This document shows positions 1 to 7,173 of a DNA stretch of 23,495 nucleotides, piece by piece. Source of the DNA: Soonwooa sp. (GTDB lineage Bacteria; Bacteroidota; Bacteroidia; Flavobacteriales; Weeksellaceae); assembly GCF_030151385.1 (NCBI RefSeq), contig NZ_JASLDS010000078.1, forward strand, positions 1 through 23,495, in the 5' to 3' direction. The first letter of the stretch is position 1. Every line of letters starts with the position of its first letter. The notes under the pieces were generated by a model, which worked only from the letters and a program-made list of their open reading frames with translations, was not told the DNA's origin and did not search any database. The translations under genes were made by a program, and so were the position numbers.

Positions 1-49
1 TAGGATCAAAAGTAGGTAGCTTAGAATTTTCTGTCTTTTGAATTATCAT
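1..49 (-). CDS. ilvE: N-terminus of a probable branched-chain amino acid aminotransferase (cut by window edge)
   Basis: An ATG at 49 on the minus strand opens a frame that runs off the window after 16 codons, reading MIIQKTENSKLPTFDP. This resembles what I remember of the N-terminus of flavobacterial IlvE, a PLP enzyme that moves amino groups between leucine, isoleucine or valine and 2-oxoglutarate. A gene of this kind next to mnmD would also fit the order I recall in Flavobacteriia. A complete promoter (TTTG, 18 nt, TATATTTG) ends about 25 nt upstream, which supports a real start. Only 16 residues are visible and no catalytic residue is among them, so the product name rests on memory and context. 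Confidence 0.5.
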   Translation of the reverse strand, partial: MIIQKTENSKLPTFDP

Positions 50-74
50 TTTTGAAATTTTTTATGTAGTCTTA

Positions 75-104
75 CAAATATATAATAATTTTTTAAATCT
101 CAAA
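75..104 (-). promoter_or_regulatory. Bacteroidetes-type promoter for the leftward gene (ilvE?)
   Basis: On the minus strand TTTG lies at 104-101 and TATATTTG at 82-75, 18 nt apart. This matches the TTTG / TAnnTTTG form of the Bacteroidetes primary sigma factor. Transcription would start near 68-70, about 20 nt before the ATG at 49. Confidence 0.6.
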
Positions 105-113
105 AATTAAGTT

Positions 114-121
114 TATATTTG
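114..121 (+). promoter_or_regulatory. TATATTTG -7 box in front of mnmD
   Basis: A perfect TATATTTG lies 13-20 nt before the ATG at 134. I see no TTG at the usual distance upstream, so only half of the promoter is supported. If it is used, the transcript would start near 127, which rules out the TTG at 119 as a start codon and gives a very short leader. Confidence 0.35.
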
Positions 122-133
122 AAAAAAAAGAAT

Positions 134-811
134 ATGAATCGGGAAATTATCACGACTCACGACGGCAGCAAAACGCTATATATCAAAGAATTAGATGAAA
201 CCTACCATTCTCATAATGGTGCATTACAAGAAGCAGAACACGTATTTATCAAAAATGGATTAATAAAAATAAATCGTTACCAATTTAACATTCTTGAACT
301 AGGATTCGGAACAGGACTTAACGTTTTAGTAACAATTAATGCATTATTACGAAATGACAAAAATCATATAATTCATTACTTTGGCATCGAAAAATATCCC
401 ATTTCGAATGACGAACAACAAGCTTTAGATTATGCCCAACTTTTTGATAATCCCGAAATCCGTGAAATTGAAAAGAAAATCCATGCTGCCAATTGGGGTG
501 AAGCAACAGAGATTATCCCCAACTTCTTTTTAACAAAGATAAAAGCAGATTTTTTTGATATTAAAAACTTAGAACTTCCAAAAATAGACTTAGTTTACTT
601 CGATTGTTTTGGCGCAAAAGTACAACCCGATCTTTGGGAAAAGCCTCTTATCGAAATCGTAGCGAATACAATGAATAAAGATGGACTTTTAACAACATAT
701 TCTTCGAAAGGAAGTCTACGACGCGCTTTAAAAGAATTAAATTTCTCAGTGCAAAAAATGGCAGGTCCTCCAGGAAAGCGCGAAATGATAAACGCCATCA
801 AATTAGAATAG
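134..811 (+). CDS. mnmD: tRNA 5-methylaminomethyl-2-thiouridine methyltransferase MnmD
   Basis: SAM-dependent methyltransferase (Methyltransf_30/DUF752 family) that performs the last methylation in making mnm5(s2)U at the tRNA wobble position. In E. coli this is the N-terminal half of bifunctional MnmC; here it stands alone without the FAD oxidase half. The SAM-binding loop LELGFGTGLN is near residues 54-63 of the 225-residue product. A DLVYFDCFGAKVQPDLW segment matches the family's D-x-FaP-x-k-x-PeLW active-site region. TTYSSKG and GPPGKREM near the C-terminus are also typical. I place the start at ATG 134 because MNREIITTHDGS matches family N-termini. The TTG at 119 lies inside a -7 box and would add only KKKN-type residues. 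It is divergent from the probable ilvE and followed after 70 nt by a Nudix gene on the same strand. Confidence 0.9.
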   Translation: MNREIITTHDGSKTLYIKELDETYHSHNGALQEAEHVFIKNGLIKINRYQFNILELGFGTGLNVLVTINALLRNDKNHIIHYFGIEKYPISNDEQQALDYAQLFDNPEIREIEKKIHAANWGEATEIIPNFFLTKIKADFFDIKNLELPKIDLVYFDCFGAKVQPDLWEKPLIEIVANTMNKDGLLTTYSSKGSLRRALKELNFSVQKMAGPPGKREMINAIKLE

Positions 812-881
812 CCTCTATAGGAATCATTCTTTTTACATTCTATTAAATAAAAAGCTTATATTTATAAAAGAAATCTAAACA

Positions 882-1295
882 ATGATAGACAAGATTAACC
901 TTAGGATTTACGGAATTTGTTTAAAAAATAATAGCGTTTTGGCTTTACATGAAGAATATGCTGGCGAGCCACTTTTAAAACTTCCAGGCGGTGGATTAGA
1001 GTTCGGCGAAAGCGTGATTGAATGTCTAAAACGCGAATTCCATGAAGAGCTTAATGTTGACATCAAAGTGATTAAGCATTTTTACACGCAAGAAGATTTT
1101 CTAGTTTCTAGATTTCGCGATAACGAACAATTGATGACAATTTATTACATCTGCGAAATCCTTAATGAAGAAGACATGCTTATTATTGACCCTTGTATAG
1201 AAACAGTAGAATGGGTTCCCTTAAACCAAGAAAACCCATTTCCACTACCAATCGACAATATTGTTTTTGAAAAATTAAAACAACAGCATCTATAA
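882..1295 (+). CDS. Nudix hydrolase
   Basis: A 137-residue single-domain Nudix hydrolase, which would cleave a nucleoside diphosphate linked to another moiety, using divalent metal. The Nudix box spans residues 37-59: G37, E43, R51-E52, E55-E56, in the spacing GX5EX7REUXEEXGU. The one departure is N58 where the box normally has Gly. The metal-binding glutamates are intact, so activity is likely. Upstream LALHEEYAG and LKLPGG fit the first strand and the loop before the box. The substrate cannot be told from sequence. It follows mnmD by 70 nt with a near-consensus TATATTTA at 857-864, so it may have its own promoter. It converges with the DUF4294-like gene, with 16 nt between stops. Confidence 0.9.
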   Translation: MIDKINLRIYGICLKNNSVLALHEEYAGEPLLKLPGGGLEFGESVIECLKREFHEELNVDIKVIKHFYTQEDFLVSRFRDNEQLMTIYYICEILNEEDMLIIDPCIETVEWVPLNQENPFPLPIDNIVFEKLKQQHL

Positions 1296-1311
1296 CTAAC
1301 TAATAACTATT

Positions 1312-2025
1312 TTATTTCTCTGGATTGAAATCCTGATAACCAGGATATGGTTTTAGATAACCATAATTCCAATTGCTTATCAACAAGCTTTCAATAAAAT
1401 TATCTTCACGAAACTTATGTGGATCATAAGGTGTTTTAAGACTAACATCAGCCATATTTCCCTTTACATTCCACCAGAAAGCACTCCAACCACCACGCAA
1501 TTCACGGATAATCTCGTATACCGTTTTGCCAGTTGCACGGTTCATTAATTTTGCAAAAACCTGACCTTCGGTGGTTGTCAAATCCCGCAACTGTTTTTCA
1601 TATTCGTTCGCCAATTCTTCTTGACGTTTTTTGATATACTTTCTACGAGCATCTTCGTCCATCGTAGCCGTTTCGTTTTCCAAACCTCTGTATTGCTCTA
1701 GCGCATGCAGAAAAAGTGGATAGACACGATTTAGTTTTTTATTTAGAAAAAAATAAAAATTACGATCTAGCTGGTTATTAAATTTTGGATTTGCTCTTAA
1801 TAGCAATTCATCCATCACAATCACTTGTTCACCATTGATATCATAGACTTTGGCTTTCTGCACTTCATCATAATAATACCAATTCCCAAACTCATCTTTT
1901 TTTAGTTTATCTTTTGGCATTTCACTTAAGGCTTTAGGGACTTGGTCGAGATCAGAGTCATTTTGTGCCATTGCGAACGAGCCTACAAAGATGCTTAAAA
2001 CTAAAAATAACTTATAAAATTTCAT
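1312..2025 (-). CDS. Secreted DUF4294-family protein of unknown function
   Basis: A 237-residue protein from the ATG at 2025. An upstream in-frame ATG at 2055 would add ten polar residues (MTNSNCEVKV) ahead of an obvious signal peptide, so I reject it. Residues 1-20 form a signal peptide (K-rich start, hydrophobic LFLVLSIFVGSF core, AMA before Q21), so the product is exported, probably to the periplasm. The body has an ELxxDEFGNWYYYDE start, then NRVYPLFLHALEQYR, a charged helical stretch with repeated K/R/E (about 125-150), and a conserved-looking TTTEGQVFAKLMNRATGKTVYE followed by RGGWSAFWWNVKG. I recognise this as the DUF4294 family common in Flavobacteriia, with no known function. No catalytic motif is visible. 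Confidence 0.8.
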   Translation of the reverse strand: MKFYKLFLVLSIFVGSFAMAQNDSDLDQVPKALSEMPKDKLKKDEFGNWYYYDEVQKAKVYDINGEQVIVMDELLLRANPKFNNQLDRNFYFFLNKKLNRVYPLFLHALEQYRGLENETATMDEDARRKYIKKRQEELANEYEKQLRDLTTTEGQVFAKLMNRATGKTVYEIIRELRGGWSAFWWNVKGNMADVSLKTPYDPHKFREDNFIESLLISNWNYGYLKPYPGYQDFNPEK

Positions 2026-2076
2026 TACTTTTACCTCACAATTGGAGTTTGTCAACTATCAAAAATCATTCCTATT

Positions 2077-3150
2077 ATGAAATTTGAAAAAAAATCATTA
2101 AAATTTTTACAAGAATACCTTAACATAGCCTCTCCTACTGGCTACGAACATGCTGGACAAAAAATTTGGACAGACTATATCAAAAACTATGTAGATAAGG
2201 TAGAATTCGATCATTACGGAACAGCGTATGGCATCATAAATCCCGAAGCAGAGTTCAAAGTAGTTATTGAAGCGCATGCCGACGAAATCAGTTGGTATGT
2301 TAATTATATTACAGATGATGGATTAATCTACGTCATCAGAAATGGTGGATCCGACCAAACCATCGCACCTTCGAAAGTGGTGAATATCCACGGCGAAAAA
2401 GGTGTGGTGAAAGGTGTTTTCGGTTGGCCTGCAATCCACACCAGAAGCAACCAAAACGAACCAACACCAAAAATTGAAAACATCTTTATCGATTGTGGTG
2501 CGACAACCAAGCAAGAAGTTGATGACTTAGGAATCTACGTCGGTTGTATGATTACTTATCCAGATGAGTTTTTTGAGTTAAACGACCGTTATTTTGTTTG
2601 TCGTGCTTTGGATAACAGAATCGGTGGTTTTATGATTGCTGAAGTTGCTCGTCTTTTAAAAGAGAATAAAAAGAAACTTCCTTTTGGACTTTACATTACC
2701 AATTCCGTGCAGGAAGAAGTTGGTCTTTATGGTGCACAAATGATCGCCGATACCATCAAACCAAATATCGCCATCGTTACAGATGTTACGCATGACACGA
2801 CGACACCGATGATTGATAAGAAAAAGGAGGGTGATCAAAAATGTGGTAATGGACCAGTCGTTTTCTTTGCACCAAGCGTACATCACACGATTAGAGAACT
2901 TATAGTAGACACCGCAAAAAATAAAAAAATCCCTTACCAACGCGCAGCAGCAAGCAGAGCAACAGGAACGGACACTGATGCGTTTGCACATTCTAATGGC
3001 GGCGTACCAAGTGCACTGATTTCTTTGCCTTTGCGTTATATGCATACGACAGTAGAAATGGTTTCGAAAGAAGATGTGAGCAACGTGATTAAATTAATCT
3101 ACGAAAGTCTTCTAAAGATAAAGCCAGACATGAATCTAAAATACCATTAA
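2077..3150 (+). CDS. M42 family metallopeptidase (glutamyl/tetrahedral aminopeptidase type)
   Basis: A 357-residue cytosolic aminopeptidase of family M42, which trims N-terminal residues from peptides and usually forms large oligomers. The expected two-metal site can be read off: H67 in EAHADE, D179 in RALDNRIGG, E213-E214 in SVQEEVG (general base and ligand), D236 in IVTDVTHD and H323 in RYMHTTVEM. There is no signal peptide. Length is normal. ATG 2077 gives the standard M42 start (FLQEYLNIASPTGYE). It is divergent from the DUF4294-like gene with 51 nt between starts, and rpe follows after 40 nt with no terminator, so the two are probably co-transcribed, though I see no functional link. A 129-residue antisense frame inside it is a shadow. 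Confidence 0.93.
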   Translation: MKFEKKSLKFLQEYLNIASPTGYEHAGQKIWTDYIKNYVDKVEFDHYGTAYGIINPEAEFKVVIEAHADEISWYVNYITDDGLIYVIRNGGSDQTIAPSKVVNIHGEKGVVKGVFGWPAIHTRSNQNEPTPKIENIFIDCGATTKQEVDDLGIYVGCMITYPDEFFELNDRYFVCRALDNRIGGFMIAEVARLLKENKKKLPFGLYITNSVQEEVGLYGAQMIADTIKPNIAIVTDVTHDTTTPMIDKKKEGDQKCGNGPVVFFAPSVHHTIRELIVDTAKNKKIPYQRAAASRATGTDTDAFAHSNGGVPSALISLPLRYMHTTVEMVSKEDVSNVIKLIYESLLKIKPDMNLKYH

Positions 3151-3190
3151 ATAAAATCTAAAAAATAAAAAGTAAATCTAATTTGTAAAA

Positions 3191-3841
3191 ATGAAAAATA
3201 AATTAATCGCACCATCGCTATTATCAGCAGATTTTGGAAATCTCCAACGCGACATCGAAATGCTTAACGAAAGTCAAGCAGATTGGTTACACGTTGACGT
3301 GATGGATGGTCGCTTTGTACCAAACATTTCCTTTGGTTTCCCTGTCATGAAAACCGTACAAGAACACGCTAAAAAGTTCGTAGATGTACATTTAATGATT
3401 GTTGAACCAGAAAAATATGTGGACGAGTTCATCAATATGGGTGCAGACTTGGTTTCTGTGCATTTGGAAGCTTGTACGCATCTTCATCGTGTGATTAACC
3501 AAATCCAAGACCGCGGCGCAAAAGCAGGTGTTGTTCTTAATCCAGCAACGCCCGTTATTTTGTTGGAAGACATTATCAAGGACGTTGATTTGGTCTTGTT
3601 AATGAGTGTAAACCCCGGCTTTGGAGGACAAAAATTCATTGAGAACACTTACAAAAAAGTGAAAGAAACCAAAGACATGATTTTGGACAACAACTCAACG
3701 GCATTAATCCAAGTTGATGGTGGCGTTAATCTGGACAATGCTTCAAAATTATTTGATGCAGGTGCAGATGTTTTGGTTGCAGGCAACGCTGTTTTCGCTT
3801 CCGAAAATCCAGCAAAAACAATCGAACTTTTAAAACTCTAA
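3191..3841 (+). CDS. rpe: Ribulose-phosphate 3-epimerase
   Basis: A 216-residue TIM-barrel enzyme that interconverts D-ribulose 5-phosphate and D-xylulose 5-phosphate in the non-oxidative pentose phosphate pathway. It starts IAPSLLSADF as the family does. The metal and catalytic residues are visible: H34 and D36 in WLHVDVMDGRFVPN, H67 in VDVHLMI, and D176 in IQVDGGVN. The phosphate-binding VNPGFGGQKF loop and the C-terminal VAGNAVF are present. It follows the M42 peptidase by 40 nt on the same strand and ends just before a strong hairpin terminator at 3866-3900. Confidence 0.97.
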   Translation: MKNKLIAPSLLSADFGNLQRDIEMLNESQADWLHVDVMDGRFVPNISFGFPVMKTVQEHAKKFVDVHLMIVEPEKYVDEFINMGADLVSVHLEACTHLHRVINQIQDRGAKAGVVLNPATPVILLEDIIKDVDLVLLMSVNPGFGGQKFIENTYKKVKETKDMILDNNSTALIQVDGGVNLDNASKLFDAGADVLVAGNAVFASENPAKTIELLKL

Positions 3842-3865
3842 TTTCTTATTAAAGTTCTAAACAAT

Positions 3866-3900
3866 AAAAAGCGACACCTTTTGGATGTCGCTTTTATTTT
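3866..3900. terminator. Bidirectional terminator between rpe and ndk
   Basis: The arms AAAGCGACACC and GGATGTCGCTTT pair with one bulge around a TTTT loop. A-rich sequence lies on the left and T-rich sequence on the right, so it can stop transcription from both convergent genes. Confidence 0.8.
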
Positions 3901-3915
3901 TCGTAAAAAAATTTC

Positions 3916-4335
3916 TTAGAAAATTTCTCTTCCAGAAAAATGGAATTGCGCTTCGATCAAAGCATTCTCGTCAGAGTCTGATCCGTGTACAGCATTTTCT
4001 CCAACGCTTCTTGCAAACATCTTTCTGATAGTACCTTCCGCAGCATCCGCAGGGTTAGTAGCACCGATTAATGTTCTGAAATCTTCCACAGCATTATCTT
4101 TTTCCAAAACCGCAGCAACGATTGGTCCAGAAGACATAAACTCTACCAACTCTCCAAAGAAAGGTCTCTCAGAGTGTACTTCGTAGAATTTCTTAGCATC
4201 AGCAACTGTAAGCTGAGTAAGTTTTAAAGCTTTGAACTTGAATCCTGCATCTGCAATTTTCCCTAAAATAGCACCAATATGTCCATCAGCAACTGCATCT
4301 GGCTTAATCATGGTGAATGTAATTTTTCCTGACAT
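3916..4335 (-). CDS. ndk: Nucleoside diphosphate kinase
   Basis: A 139-residue cytosolic enzyme that transfers the gamma phosphate from ATP to other nucleoside diphosphates through a phosphohistidine. The active-site histidine is H117 in the motif NAVHGSDS. The N-terminal TFTMIKPDAV with the conserved lysine and the SERPFFGELVEFMSSGP segment are standard. Length is normal. On the minus strand a perfect -7 box (TAAATTTG) ends 24 nt before the ATG, and the gene faces rpe across a shared terminator. Confidence 0.97.
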   Translation of the reverse strand: MSGKITFTMIKPDAVADGHIGAILGKIADAGFKFKALKLTQLTVADAKKFYEVHSERPFFGELVEFMSSGPIVAAVLEKDNAVEDFRTLIGATNPADAAEGTIRKMFARSVGENAVHGSDSDENALIEAQFHFSGREIF

Positions 4336-4358
4336 TGATTTTTTAATTATATACTATG

Positions 4359-4366
4359 CAAATTTA
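4359..4366 (-). promoter_or_regulatory. -7 box (TAAATTTG) of the ndk promoter
   Basis: An exact TAnnTTTG match on the minus strand, 24 nt before the ndk ATG, predicting a start near 4353 and a leader of about 18 nt. I do not see a clear TTG at 17-23 nt upstream. Confidence 0.45.
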
Positions 4367-4420
4367 CAATTTTTTATATATATTTGTTACTGAATTTCTC
4401 AATAAGAGATGACGATAATT

Positions 4421-4438
4421 TTTGGCACACTGTTTGCT
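4421..4438 (+). promoter_or_regulatory. Sigma-54 (RpoN) type -24/-12 promoter
   Basis: TTTGGCAC, then five bases (ACTGT), then TTGCT. The GG at 4424-4425 and GC at 4436-4437 have the exact spacing of the sigma-54 consensus TGGCAC-N5-TTGC, and a T-run precedes the GG. Transcription would start about 12 nt after the GC, near 4449, pointing right and away from ndk. No gene follows on this strand; a terminator comes only about 45 nt later. I did not identify activator sites upstream. Confidence 0.55.
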
Positions 4439-4448
4439 ACTATTATTT

Positions 4449-4516
4449 CGATTCTCATGTTTAATTTGAGTTTTCATGGTTATTAGTTTTTACCCAGCTT
4501 CGGCTGGGTTTTTTAT
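4449..4516 (+). ncRNA. Predicted short transcript (about 65 nt) between the sigma-54 promoter and its terminator
   Basis: Inferred from the -24/-12 element at 4421-4438 and the perfect terminator at 4491-4516. The only frame inside is nine codons, ATG at 4457 to TAG at 4486 (MFNLSFHGY), which stops 4 nt before the terminator stem. It could be a small RNA, a tiny peptide gene or an attenuated leader. I do not recognise it as a known RNA family. Confidence 0.35.
4491..4516 (+). terminator. Intrinsic terminator of the predicted short transcript
   Basis: ACCCAGC, loop TTCG, GCTGGGT, then six or more T. The seven-pair stem is perfect, GC-rich and capped by a stable UUCG tetraloop, in a region with no annotated + strand gene upstream. 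Confidence 0.8.
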
Positions 4517-4549
4517 TTTATAATACCAAGCCCAAAAACACCAACAATC

Positions 4550-4672
4550 TTACATATTCTTTGGGCGCCTCTTTTCCAGCTGTCACTAGTCGCTGCGCCG
4601 TTCCATCACTTTTGCCCACGCCTACGGCGCGAGCTCCAACATGCCGTTCCATCTGGGGCGCGAAAATCTGCT
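4550..4672. repeat. GC-rich palindromic intergenic element
   Basis: A sharply GC-rich block in A/T-rich surroundings. It opens with GGGCGCCTC, ends with CCATCTGGGGCGC, and has an internal inverted pair GCTGCGCCGT / ACGGCGCGAGC around 4592-4634. Two TTCCATC segments (near 4600 and 4647) repeat within it. From memory it resembles a family of dispersed intergenic elements in Flavobacteriia with conserved GGGCGCC...CCAGCTGTC and TTCCATCTGGGGCGC ends and a variable hairpin centre. I see no open frame. Dispersion cannot be shown from one copy. Confidence 0.45.
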
Positions 4673-4700
4673 GGTTTTGTTACGTCACATTTCAAAACAA

Positions 4701-4739
4701 AAAAAGCCTTTCAGGTTTTTGAACCCTGAAAGGCTTTTT
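4701..4739. terminator. Strong 15-bp hairpin terminator, bidirectional
   Basis: AAAAAGCCTTTCAGG (4701-4715) pairs perfectly with CCTGAAAGGCTTTTT (4725-4739). On the minus strand it would end the rsgA transcript about 160 nt after its stop; on the plus strand there is no gene for it to end. Confidence 0.75.
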
Positions 4740-4780
4740 CAATCTTTTATCAACAGAGAAAACATTTATCTGAGCTTGAG

Positions 4781-4850
4781 ATAAGAAAATGAACATCAGT
4801 TTGAGTGGTTTTCGAAGAAAACTGTATCGAAAACAAGTGAATTTTCTTAT
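4781..4850. repeat. Nested inverted repeat downstream of rsgA
   Basis: Outer arms ATAAGAAAAT (4781-4790) and ATTTTCTTAT (4841-4850) are perfectly complementary. Inside them GTTTTCGA (4808-4815) pairs with TCGAAAAC (4827-4834). Together they can form one long interrupted hairpin in the 3' region of the rsgA transcript. There is no T-run directly after either strand's stem, so it does not look like a terminator. The function is unknown. Confidence 0.5.
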
Positions 4851-4900
4851 CGCTAAAGCTACTTGATGCAAAATCTAACATGACCTTACATTAAAAAAAA

Positions 4901-5827
4901 TTATTTTGCTTGTTGTTCTTCCGCTTCTTCCATCAATTTCAGATAATTGACGTAGCGACTGCCTTCAATTACACCATTTTCGACAGCATCTAGAACAGCA
5001 CATTTAGGTTCATTAATATGAAGACAATTATGGAATTTACAGTTCTGTGACATTCTGAAAATCTCTGGAAAATAATGCTGAATTTCTTCTTTTTCAACAT
5101 CGATTAGCGCAAACTCTCTAACGCCCGGCGTATCGATTACACTTCCTCCAAAATTCCAAAAGTGCATTTGTGCAAATGTTGTCGTATGTTTTCCTTTAAG
5201 ATGGACATCCGATATTTCGCCCGTTTTAATGTTAAGGTCGGGTTGTAAGGCATTTACCAAGGTTGACTTTCCACTTCCTGAATGACCGAAAAACAAAGAC
5301 GTTTTATCTTTAATAAAATCTTTTAAAACTTCAAGATTCAGATGCGCGTAAGAAGAAATTTCGAGACTATCATAACCGATTTCAGCATAGATTGCTTGCA
5401 TCTCGTTTAATATTTCCAATTCTTCATCAGACAGAACATCGACTTTATTAAATAAAATTAATGGTTTTATATCATAGGATTCACAACACGCCAAAAAGCG
5501 ATCAAGAAAGCCCAAAGAAGTCTCAGGATGTTTTAGTGTAAAAATAATACAAGCCAAATCCATATTAGAAGCAATAATATGCGCTTCTTTAGAAAGATTA
5601 ACCGACTTTCGAATAATATAATTCTTACGAGGAAAGATTTTGGTAATCCATGCAATGTCGTCTTGCTCCAAAGTAAACTCCACCGAATCGCCCACTGCCA
5701 AAGGATTTGTCAATCTGGTTTTTATCAGCTTGAATTTTCCTCTGATACGTGCTTCGTAGATTTTTTTCTCAGATTCCTCCAAAACCTGATACCAACTTCC
5801 TGTGGATTTAATGACGATTCCTTGCAT
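4901..5827 (-). CDS. rsgA: Ribosome small subunit-dependent GTPase RsgA
   Basis: A 308-residue circularly permuted GTPase that acts late in 30S subunit maturation. The order is characteristic: an N-terminal OB fold (about 1-65), then G4 NKVD at 127-130, then G1 GHSGSGKST at 180-188, then G3 DTPG at 231-234. The C-terminal zinc knuckle is intact: C262, C267, H269, C275 (CX4CXHX5C). The start at ATG 5827 gives the usual MQGIVIKSTGSWY beginning. It lies downstream of the DAHP synthase/chorismate mutase gene on the same strand, separated by a 114-nt gap that holds a long inverted repeat. Confidence 0.96.
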   Translation of the reverse strand: MQGIVIKSTGSWYQVLEESEKKIYEARIRGKFKLIKTRLTNPLAVGDSVEFTLEQDDIAWITKIFPRKNYIIRKSVNLSKEAHIIASNMDLACIIFTLKHPETSLGFLDRFLACCESYDIKPLILFNKVDVLSDEELEILNEMQAIYAEIGYDSLEISSYAHLNLEVLKDFIKDKTSLFFGHSGSGKSTLVNALQPDLNIKTGEISDVHLKGKHTTTFAQMHFWNFGGSVIDTPGVREFALIDVEKEEIQHYFPEIFRMSQNCKFHNCLHINEPKCAVLDAVENGVIEGSRYVNYLKLMEEAEEQQAK

Positions 5828-5841
5828 TAATTTTAAATAAA

Positions 5842-5920
5842 AAACTTCACTTTTAGAACGTTGACAAAGCTAAGGATTTCTAATCGCTCTCGCAAAATCA
5901 ACATCATAGAAGTGAAGTTT
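5842..5920. repeat. Long inverted repeat between the DAHP synthase gene and rsgA
   Basis: AAACTTCACTT (5842-5852) and AAGTGAAGTTT (5910-5920) are perfect 11-base complements around a 57-nt interior that also holds GTTGA / TCAAC as a possible inner stem. Read on the minus strand, the second arm runs directly into TTTTTTATTT, so it could act as a long-loop terminator or attenuator just ahead of rsgA. The interior also has a 24-codon frame on the minus strand (ATG near 5908) with no support as a gene. Confidence 0.55.
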
Positions 5921-5941
5921 AAAAATTGACGTCAAAAACGC

Positions 5942-7021
5942 TTATTTATTAATCATAATTTTATTCTGAACCTCAATCGATTCTTCATGTATCGCTTTGA
6001 AAACTTTTTCAATAAACTCTGGACTCATCCCAGATTCATTAGCTTTTTGAGTGGCATAATCTGCAATAATTCTCCAACGTTCTGGCTGGAAAATCGCGAT
6101 GTTATTTTCTTTTTTCAAAGTTCCGATTTTCTCAGAAATCTTCATACGTTGCGACAACAACTCAATCAATTGGAAATCCAAATCACTAATCAAGGTTCTA
6201 TGTTTTCCCATTTCGTCTTCGTAACCAGAAATATCAGATTTACGAATCTGGATACTGTTAATCATATCCGCCAAAACTTCTGGTGTGATCTGTTGTGACG
6301 CATCACTCCACGCTTCATCAGGATTACAGTGACTTTCGATAATAGCTCCTTCGTAACCAACATTGAAAGCTTCTTGTGTAACGCCTGCCAATCCAGTTCT
6401 ATTCCCACAAATATGCGATGGGTCGATAAACATAGGAATATTCGGGAATTGGTGCTTGAAATCTAAAGCAATCTGCCAGTTTGGGATATTACGGTATTTG
6501 GTTTTTTGGTAAGTCGAAAATCCGCGGTGAATAACACCAAGATTTTTAACATCTTGACCTAAAAGTCTTTCCAATGCGCCAATCCATAAAGCTAAATCTG
6601 GATTCACTGGATTTTTAACCAAAACTGGTTTATCAATACCACGAAGTGCTTGTGCAATTTCCTGAACTGTAAAAGGATTAACTGTCGAACGCGCGCCAAT
6701 CCACAATACATCGACATCTGCTTCCAAAGCTGCAAAAACGTGATGTGCATTTGCCACTTCCGTCGCCGTTTTGAAACCGTATTCTTCCTTCACTTTTTTT
6801 AGCCAGTTAAGTCCAATAACGCCAACACCCTCGAAGCCATTTGGTTTAGTACGAGGTTTCCAAATTCCAGCACGGAACACAGAAACATCCGCATCACTTT
6901 CTTTAAGTCTTTTCGCTGTTTCCAACATTTGCCTCTCACTCTCTGCTGAGCAAGGTCCCGCAATAATGACAGGTTTTTCAAAACCTTTTATCCAATTATT
7001 TTCTAGTTCGTTTAAGTTCAT
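5942..7021 (-). CDS. Bifunctional 3-deoxy-7-phosphoheptulonate synthase / chorismate mutase (AroQ type)
   Basis: A 359-residue fusion that catalyses the first step of the shikimate pathway (PEP + erythrose 4-phosphate) and the chorismate-to-prephenate step. The N-terminal DAHP synthase (about 1-255) shows GPCSAES at 22-28, KPRTKPNGFEG at 55-65, the HRGFSTY motif and a DPSHICGNR motif before the C-terminal part. The AroQ-type mutase helices follow (about 265-355), with the HRTLISDLDFQLIELLSQRM helix and conserved basic residues. Fusion of the mutase at the C-terminus is common in Bacteroidetes. The arrangement suggests allosteric control by prephenate or aromatic amino acids, as known in related fused enzymes. 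The ATG at 7021 is the only sensible start. Gene names differ between species (aroF, aroG, aroA), so I give none. Confidence 0.93.
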   Translation of the reverse strand: MNLNELENNWIKGFEKPVIIAGPCSAESERQMLETAKRLKESDADVSVFRAGIWKPRTKPNGFEGVGVIGLNWLKKVKEEYGFKTATEVANAHHVFAALEADVDVLWIGARSTVNPFTVQEIAQALRGIDKPVLVKNPVNPDLALWIGALERLLGQDVKNLGVIHRGFSTYQKTKYRNIPNWQIALDFKHQFPNIPMFIDPSHICGNRTGLAGVTQEAFNVGYEGAIIESHCNPDEAWSDASQQITPEVLADMINSIQIRKSDISGYEDEMGKHRTLISDLDFQLIELLSQRMKISEKIGTLKKENNIAIFQPERWRIIADYATQKANESGMSPEFIEKVFKAIHEESIEVQNKIMINK

Positions 7022-7173
7022 TTTATCTAAATATTTGCTGAGTTAATACAAAAGTTAATCTGTTATAAATGAGGATTTATAATTCTTTACCAAAAAAATG
7101 CCGTTTAAAAAAAATCTTAATAGATTACAGAAATGCGAAAAAAAACGCAATATTTTTTGAGAAAGAAATTTAA

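Noticed and set aside
119..133. TTG at 119 as the mnmD start
   Set aside because: It overlaps the TATATTTG box and adds only a Lys/Asn stub; ATG 134 matches family N-termini.
2656..3045. 129-codon antisense frame in the M42 gene
   Set aside because: It is fully inside a well-supported gene and its translation is Cys/Arg-rich without family resemblance.
4409..4486. 25-codon hydrophobic frame (MTIIFGTLFATI...) in the ndk-rsgA gap
   Set aside because: The sigma-54 promoter lies inside it and the predicted start would remove its first 13 codons; codon use gives no support.
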